A DNA stretch of 64,000 nt from NCBI RefSeq assembly GCF_025698545.1, contig NC_068566.1:44991192-45055191 (forward strand), written 5' to 3'. The notes below the pieces were generated by a model. It searched no databases and was not told the DNA's origin. It was given only the letters and a program-made list of their open reading frames with translations. This document shows, one piece after another, positions 58,777 to 64,000 of this stretch. Position 1 is the first letter of the stretch. Each line of letters begins with the position of its first letter. The position numbers and the translations under genes are program-made. The DNA comes from Gossypium raimondii (lineage: Eukaryota; Streptophyta; Magnoliopsida; Malvales; Malvaceae).

Positions 58777-59339
58777 TCAGCAAATAATACAGGAATTGGG
58801 ATATTCATCAGACCGATAATACATAGCCATGTGCTGATTGTAAGCATTGTAAGCTCTTATAAGCTCAGCTATTTGCTCACTTTCTTTCTTTTTACTATCA
58901 TCATCCTTCTTCCCACCTTCATCTTTCTTCCCACCATCTTTCTTCTCTTCTTTAGCAGGTCCTACTGTTAAAATCTGTGTGTGCCATTGTTTTTTAAGCT
59001 TGCTCGCCACTTTAATAGGGTCAACACCCCCGATCACTGTCATTTTCTTGTCTTTCATGTCCATGGAAATCGAATCAATACCTTCAAACACAATTAAAAC
59101 CATATAGTATTTGATTAACATGAATATAAAAAGATGGTTTACATTATAAGAACCTGATAGACCAGAAACTGCTTTCATGGCCTTCTTCTTCTCTTTGTCA
59201 TCATGTAAATCCAATTTCAAGACAACTTTCTGTAAGAGCAAACCCAATATTAAAACAGCAAATAGCAATAAACAAAAGATTTTTTATGTTAGAAGCCAAT
59301 TGATGAAAAAGATTTAAGGAAAGGAAACTTCACCTTCAT
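58777..59339 (-). CDS. Heavy-metal-associated (HMA) isoprenylated-type protein, 128 aa
   Basis: Exons 59339-59334 (ATG AAG only, donor GTGAAG), 59229-59154 and 59081-58777 join in phase to 129 codons. The HMA-like fold is visible in KKVVLKLDLHDDK, KAVSGLSGIDSISMDMKDKKMTVIGG and VDPIKVASKLKK (residues ~1-60). The metal site MxCxxC is absent: the loop reads LDLHDDK. Then a Lys/Asp/Gly-rich linker and a C-terminal CIIC, a CaaX-type prenylation signal. This form is the HIPP/HPP family, often degenerate at the metal site; members sit at membranes and can be targets of plant-pathogen effectors (family knowledge). Metal binding by this copy is doubtful. A stretch starting at 59268 (MLFAVL...) is intron read-through, not the true N-terminus. 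Confidence 0.85.
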
Positions 59340-59589
59340 TGAAGACTTCAAGACCAGACTAAGAAACTAAACAATAATATAAACTGAAACTACAAACACA
59401 AGCAAATTGTAAGACAGAGAAGAAGACAATATATATACATATCTATATATATAAAAGTCAATTGTCAGAGGGGTAGAACTTTGAACTCTGACCGATTCCT
59501 TGTCTAAGAAGCAAAGAAGATGGACAGTATTAATTTTTTTTAGGACTAATACTTGTGGGACCATTTTTAAAAGAGTCCTTTTTTAACAT

Positions 59590-60130
59590 TGGTAGAGGTG
59601 TTCATGGATTGAGTCAAGTTGAGTCTAAGTATAATATTAATATATTTTATATTTACCCAAGTTCAGACTAACCCGAAATCTGGGTTTAAAATTTTGTCTA
59701 AATCCGTCCATATTTGCAAATGACTAACCTAAGCTCATTTTAGGCATGCTCATATTATTTTTTAAAAATATTTATTTTATTTTATTTTAATGTTTAATAA
59801 TTTTATATTTTTTTATTTATTGAAATTTTTTATATAGTCATATTAACATTATTTTAATATTTACATTAGAGTAATATTATATATTTAGTATAGATTTTTT
59901 TTAAATATATTCTAAATTTCATAATATATAAAAATAACATAATATAATATTATAAACTTAAAACTGGCCGGGTCTAATTGGGCTTGGATCTTGAATGTTC
60001 AAGTTTGAACCCAATCATATTTAAAACGGGCCTATTTTTTTAGCCTAATTTTTTTGTCCAAACCCTCTTAAATAAATTCGAGCAGATCTTCAGGCCTGGA
60101 CGGGTAACCCAACCCATGAATGGGTCTACC
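59590..60130. repeat. Dispersed 'GGTGTTCATGG...GGGTAACCC' repeat copy
   Basis: Edges 'agaggtgttcatggattgagtc' and 'cctggacgggtaacccaacccatgaatgggtctacccatagc'; AT-rich core. Similar in edge phrases to 1500-2050. Confidence 0.45.
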
Positions 60131-60139
60131 CATAGCTAT

Positions 60140-60905
60140 GGTGCTAACCTAAATTTCAATTTTGGTATTTTTATTATGATTTAATTTCTATCGTAATTTA
60201 GTTTTTTATATTTTTATAATGTTATTAATTAGTTCAAATGGTTAGTTCGTTAATTTTTTATTAAAATATTATGTGATTATATATAATATAGATGCTTTAA
60301 AAGTCTGAACGACTAACACATGGATTCTATTTCTTTTGAGTTTGTTTTGTTTTTATTTTATTTTTTACATTATAAGATAATAGTCAAATTTCAATTTTGG
60401 CTCTTATACTATGCTAAAACTTGAGATTTAATCTATATGCTTCAATTTTTTTTCTTCATATAAGTATGTTCCTCTACTTTATAATGTCATTAGTTAGTCT
60501 AAATAGTTAGTTTTGTTAGTTAATTTAATTAAATGTTGATGTCAATTTTTCTTAAGAATGCTACTGAAAAAATTATTTTATCTGATAAGTTCAAGCGAGT
60601 GTTTTAAGAACAAAAATTCTAATCAAGATTTTCAGCATTATTTTATAATTAAATGACTACTAAGTGAATATAGTTTTTTTAAAATTTTAAAATGGCACTA
60701 TAATAATTTTTATTAAAGAGTTTTAATAACAATAATAACTAGACCTGAATTTTTAAATTCAAAAAGTAGAGGAATTAAATTTCTAAAAATAAAAGTATGA
60801 GACTAAAATGTAAATATACAGAGTATATATATAAAGACTTTGGAGCATATTTTAACTTTCAAAATTTTATTTTATAATTTAACTCAAACAAATAATTAAA
60901 TCAAC
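60140..60905. repeat. Inverted copy of the 4205-6950 repeat family
   Basis: Read on the minus strand it has 'gattatttgtttgagttaaatt', 'aggaccaaa', 'gaaatagttaactaac'-like and 'taaatctcaagttt' phrases in the same order as the copies at 5945-6900. Confidence 0.55.
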
Positions 60906-61251
60906 CCAAAGAGAATTTATACTAATCTTTAATTATTTTATTGTACCTAAAAATCACATTTTAAGATGATTTTAATCTAAATTGTTGTCTCATTCTTATT
61001 GTTTATTGAGAAAAGATGCATTTTTTTAGTTAAGCTAGTAGAACTCTTTATTTACGTGACTTATACAAAATTCATTTATGTTTGAAATATTTCAAAAAAT
61101 TAATTAAGTTTTTGAATTTTCTTTTCATTCAATTAGGTCTTTGAGCGAATAGAATTGATAAAATAAATCTTTTGGCTAAAGTTAACCGTAGTAACTAACG
61201 GATATGTTGACATAGTAATAACAACAACAAAAATGTTCAAAAATAAAGGTT

Positions 61252-61800
61252 TAATACATAATTTAGTATTTGAGCTTGACACTTTTTCTAATGTGGCACT
61301 ATTATTATTATTTTGTCAAATCGATATCTTTATTTGACAAAAGTTGTATATTTTGGTACCCAAAGGTAATGATGCTAGCATTTTAGTGTTTAATTGGTAT
61401 TAGGGTTGATTTGATAAAAGTTAATAAGCTAATTATGTATTTTCATCAAATCAACTCTAAAACTGAATTAAATCACATTCATCAAACTGTGTTTTATAAA
61501 TTAAATGTGTTTTATAAATTAAGCATAAAATTAAACAAATTCACAATTAATGCTAAATTTATTCTATTAACAAAATCATGAAAATTTAAAACTAATAATA
61601 TTAGCAATTAACTTTCATCGATCAATTTTAAAACCTGAATTAAACACCAAAAGTTAACACTATTACTTTTGGGTACTAAGATATATTACTTTAAGTCAAA
61701 TACATATACCAGATTGAACCAAAAAATAACACAAGTACCATACTAGAAAGAAAAAAAAATCCAACTTGAGTACCAAATGGCATATTAAGTCAAAAATAAA
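61252..61800. repeat. Foldback element, ~550 bp
   Basis: The two ends are inverted copies. The left has 'tttagtatttgagcttgacac' and 'ggtacccaaaggtaatgatgctagc'. The right-arm complement gives 'atttggtactcaagttggat' and 'agtacccaaaagtaatagtgttaac'. AT-rich centre. Confidence 0.65.
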
Positions 61801-61844
61801 AGATTTTTACATGTGGAATTACACATCAGCATACTTAATACATG

Positions 61845-62690
61845 ATATTTTTTTAGGGTAAAAGCGCACTTCAAATTAATAGACTAAAAGGATAAAACAC
61901 AAGAAGGAAACATGCTAAACCCAAGTCACCAAGCTTACCTCGCACACCCAGACCTATTAAAAACAGGTAAAAGAACATTCATAGTTATCTCAAAAACATA
62001 AAAAGAGGCATAAGATAAAACCAATCTATGCATGGTGATGAGCTGCTTTATTAGCCCCCTTTTTGTCTATTGGAAAGACAAATTAGAGAACAAAGAACTG
62101 AGATGAACATAATCTTTAACAAGAAAATCAAATTCAGACATATCAATACTTGGAAGATTAGAAGCATTGACCATACTTTGGCAATCAAATTCAATCATAA
62201 TATTGTCATAATAATGTTTCATGACTAGCAAATATCTCGATAAAATAAAGGTCGCAAGAAATATTAACATGGTCAACCAACCCTTTAACAAAGGCACAAT
62301 TATGTCTCAAAAGATCTTGCAAAACTCGAACACTGCTCGTCACAAAATAAAGCACTATCCACACTACAGATGGTCTTTTCAACCCGGGAGTCGTAAAGTC
62401 TGACTAATGAGTAACTGGTTGTGTAGAACCAAAAACAGGTTGGGCCTCCAACCATTGCAAAGTAAAGGTATTTGCAAAATTAACATGCTGCGGAGAATGA
62501 GCCTCACCTTTCCAAACAAGAAAATTATGATGAAACCAAATACTACATAAAATGGTGAGGATCTGGCAAACTCTATTGATCTCGTTAGACTCAAGTAAAG
62601 AAAGAAAAAATTGACGCAAATCAAGCCGCGTTAATTGAAGCCCGACATGCTTCTAGACCTCGCGAGCACAATTACAAGACATGGAAAGAT
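61845..62690 (-). pseudogene. LINE 3' end relic (zf-RVT and RNase H)
   Basis: Minus-strand frames in order: SCNCAREV and VGLQLTRLDLRQF (zf-RVT end), ILCSIWFHHNFLVWKGEAHS, then RNase H remnants VEFDCQSMVNASNLPS and LVKDYVHLSSLFSN. A possible poly(A) end on the minus strand lies near 61845 (TACCCTAAAAAAA). Many stops and frame changes. It is cut at its 5' side by the LTR that starts at 62696. Confidence 0.6.
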
Positions 62691-62695
62691 GATCG

Positions 62696-64000
62696 TGTTA
62701 GATCTAGTGCCCTAACTGTAATATATTTGTTTTGTGTACTATTATTTTTCGAACAAATTAATTTAATAAAATTATCCATAAATTACATTAATACACTTTC
62801 TATATTGTTCTCAATAGTTTTTGCACGCAAAACAAAATAAAAGCAAATATTGACTTACTAGTTATCTAATGTCTAACTAATACTAAGCAGTATTACGTGG
62901 TCGGATCATAATACAGAAAGACAATTTATATAATTAGTAGATGAATCTAAACATGTTTTTAGTCTAATCGGAAATAAACAAACTGATTGAAAAACTAATA
63001 TGTTGTTTATCAAGTCCAATTGAGGAGATGCTTTGTATTGAGCATCGGAGCGTATGACTCCTAAAAGATAGAGATATAGATGTGACTCACTGGACTGACA
63101 ATACATCGAATAGGACCCAAGCAAAATAGATCCTGAATCCGTTTATGAATTTATTTACTTATGACATTCATAGTGTGACATACCTTAATCATGAGTAGAT
63201 GATGAACTATATATGCATGACTCATATACTTAGATGTTAGTAAAAGCTTGAGTTCAAATAGATAAAGAACCGAAAGTTGGTGCATTGGGTATACAACTTC
63301 TGCGGTATGTAGCATCATTTGCAATAATGGAATTCAAAACCCAAGAAATGAGTAAATGATATCTTCTTGTTGCATTACATGATAGATGAAAAATAAATGT
63401 GGCCACAGGTCATTTGTCTTTGTGATAAACGACTTGATTACTATTTTATTGTAATTGACTTTTCATGAAGGAAGATATAATCAGAGACGATTCTAGGGGA
63501 GCTGGCATGGGCTCCGGCCCCCTAAAATGAAAAATTATCATTTAGGCCTCTAATTTTTTTTAAAATTTTAAATTAGTAAAGGTAAAATTGTACTTTGCCT
63601 CACTAAAATTATAAATATTCGATTTAATCATTTAAAAATTATAAAGATATAGACTATAAAAAATTAAAATTTCATTCGGCCCCTAAAAAATTGTTCTGGC
63701 TTCGACCCTGAATATAATGGTTACCACGAGATGAAATAAGATCGTATCGGGAGAACGGATTATAGCAAATAGATTAATGATATCCTATGATGATAACACA
63801 CTTATGATAAGGTCATTAGATTAGCACTGATCGAATAGCTTTCGTAATGGTATGTAATTAGAGAGAACTTAATCATGATACTATAGCAAAATAACTTCGT
63901 AACTAAATAAATTTATAATTAATAGGCGAAAAGTTAAATCTTAATTATATATATACTCAAACTAGTTATATTATATTAAAAAATTGAAGCCTTATGCAAC
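62696..64000 (+). mobile_element. Copia-type LTR, 3' side beyond the window
   Basis: The start 'TGTTAGATCTAGTGCCCTAAC' is a form I associate with plant Ty1/copia LTRs. The region continues with LTR-like, non-coding sequence to the window end and is interrupted by the MITE at 63482-63710. No end with CA could be fixed within the window, so strand and length are unproven. Confidence 0.5.
63482..63710. mobile_element. hAT-like MITE, 229 bp
   Basis: Ends CAGAGACGATTCTAG (left) and, as complement of the right end, CAGGGTCGAAGCCAG. Flanked by an 8-bp duplication with one mismatch, GATATAAT (63474-63481) and AATATAAT (63711-63718). Size, CAG-type ends and 8-bp TSD fit the hAT superfamily. Inserted in the copia-type LTR. 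Confidence 0.65.

Noticed and set aside
59101..59268. N-terminal extension of the HMA protein (MLFAVLILGLLLQ...) and internal read-through to 58777
   Set aside because: These residues come from intron 1 and intron 2; splicing at 59334/59229 and 59154/59081 gives the standard HMA start.

Overview
This window is nuclear DNA from a flowering plant. It is strongly AT-rich, its genes carry many GT-AG introns, and most of it is nested transposable elements. Several LTR and CACTA families, and the form of the plastid biotin carboxylase gene, resemble what I know of cotton (Gossypium, Malvaceae). The genus is an inference; dicot nuclear DNA is secure.

Five protein genes can be supported. (1) A 67-residue zinc-ribbon protein, minus strand, 3404-3607. 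(2) An oxysterol-binding-protein-related protein of the ORP4-like type, minus strand: six coding exons at 18623-20735, plus a possible far-upstream exon carrying only the ATG near 24280. (3) An FCS-like zinc finger (FLZ/DUF581) gene, plus strand, 28023-29819, two exons. (4) The plastid heteromeric acetyl-CoA carboxylase biotin carboxylase subunit (CAC2/accC type), minus strand, 30407-38498, 16 coding exons that join without a break into 537 residues. (5) A small heavy-metal-associated (HMA) isoprenylated-type protein, minus strand, 58777-59339, three exons. FLZ and CAC2 converge tail to tail. These are unlinked housekeeping or regulatory genes; nothing suggests that they work together.

Layout. 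1-950: decayed Ty1/copia gag. 1.5-9.6 kb: small dispersed repeats, three tRNA-derived SINE-like copies and the zinc-ribbon gene. 9633-18192: a rearranged Ty3/gypsy element of the Tat type. It has an LTR with PPT and TATA box, a long 45-bp-unit tandem array in the 3' UTR, a broken RNase H-integrase frame, and then a truncated LTR in INVERTED orientation, so the whole insertion is a large interrupted palindrome. 18.6-24.4 kb: ORP gene. 24.6-27.8 kb: repeats and foldback elements. 28-38.8 kb: FLZ and CAC2. 39.2-39.6 kb: RNase H relic. 39569 to about 54.9 kb: an old LTR split by an 11.8-kb CACTA transposon (40394-52170, TSD AAT) and by a solo LTR (52480-53906, TSD ATACT). 55-57.5 kb: foldback elements and an unidentified ORF. 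57.9-59.3 kb: SINE, LINE relic and the HMA gene. 59.6-64 kb: repeats, a LINE 3' relic, and the start of a copia-type LTR holding a small hAT-like MITE.

All identities are from reading translations and repeats by eye; no database search was run.
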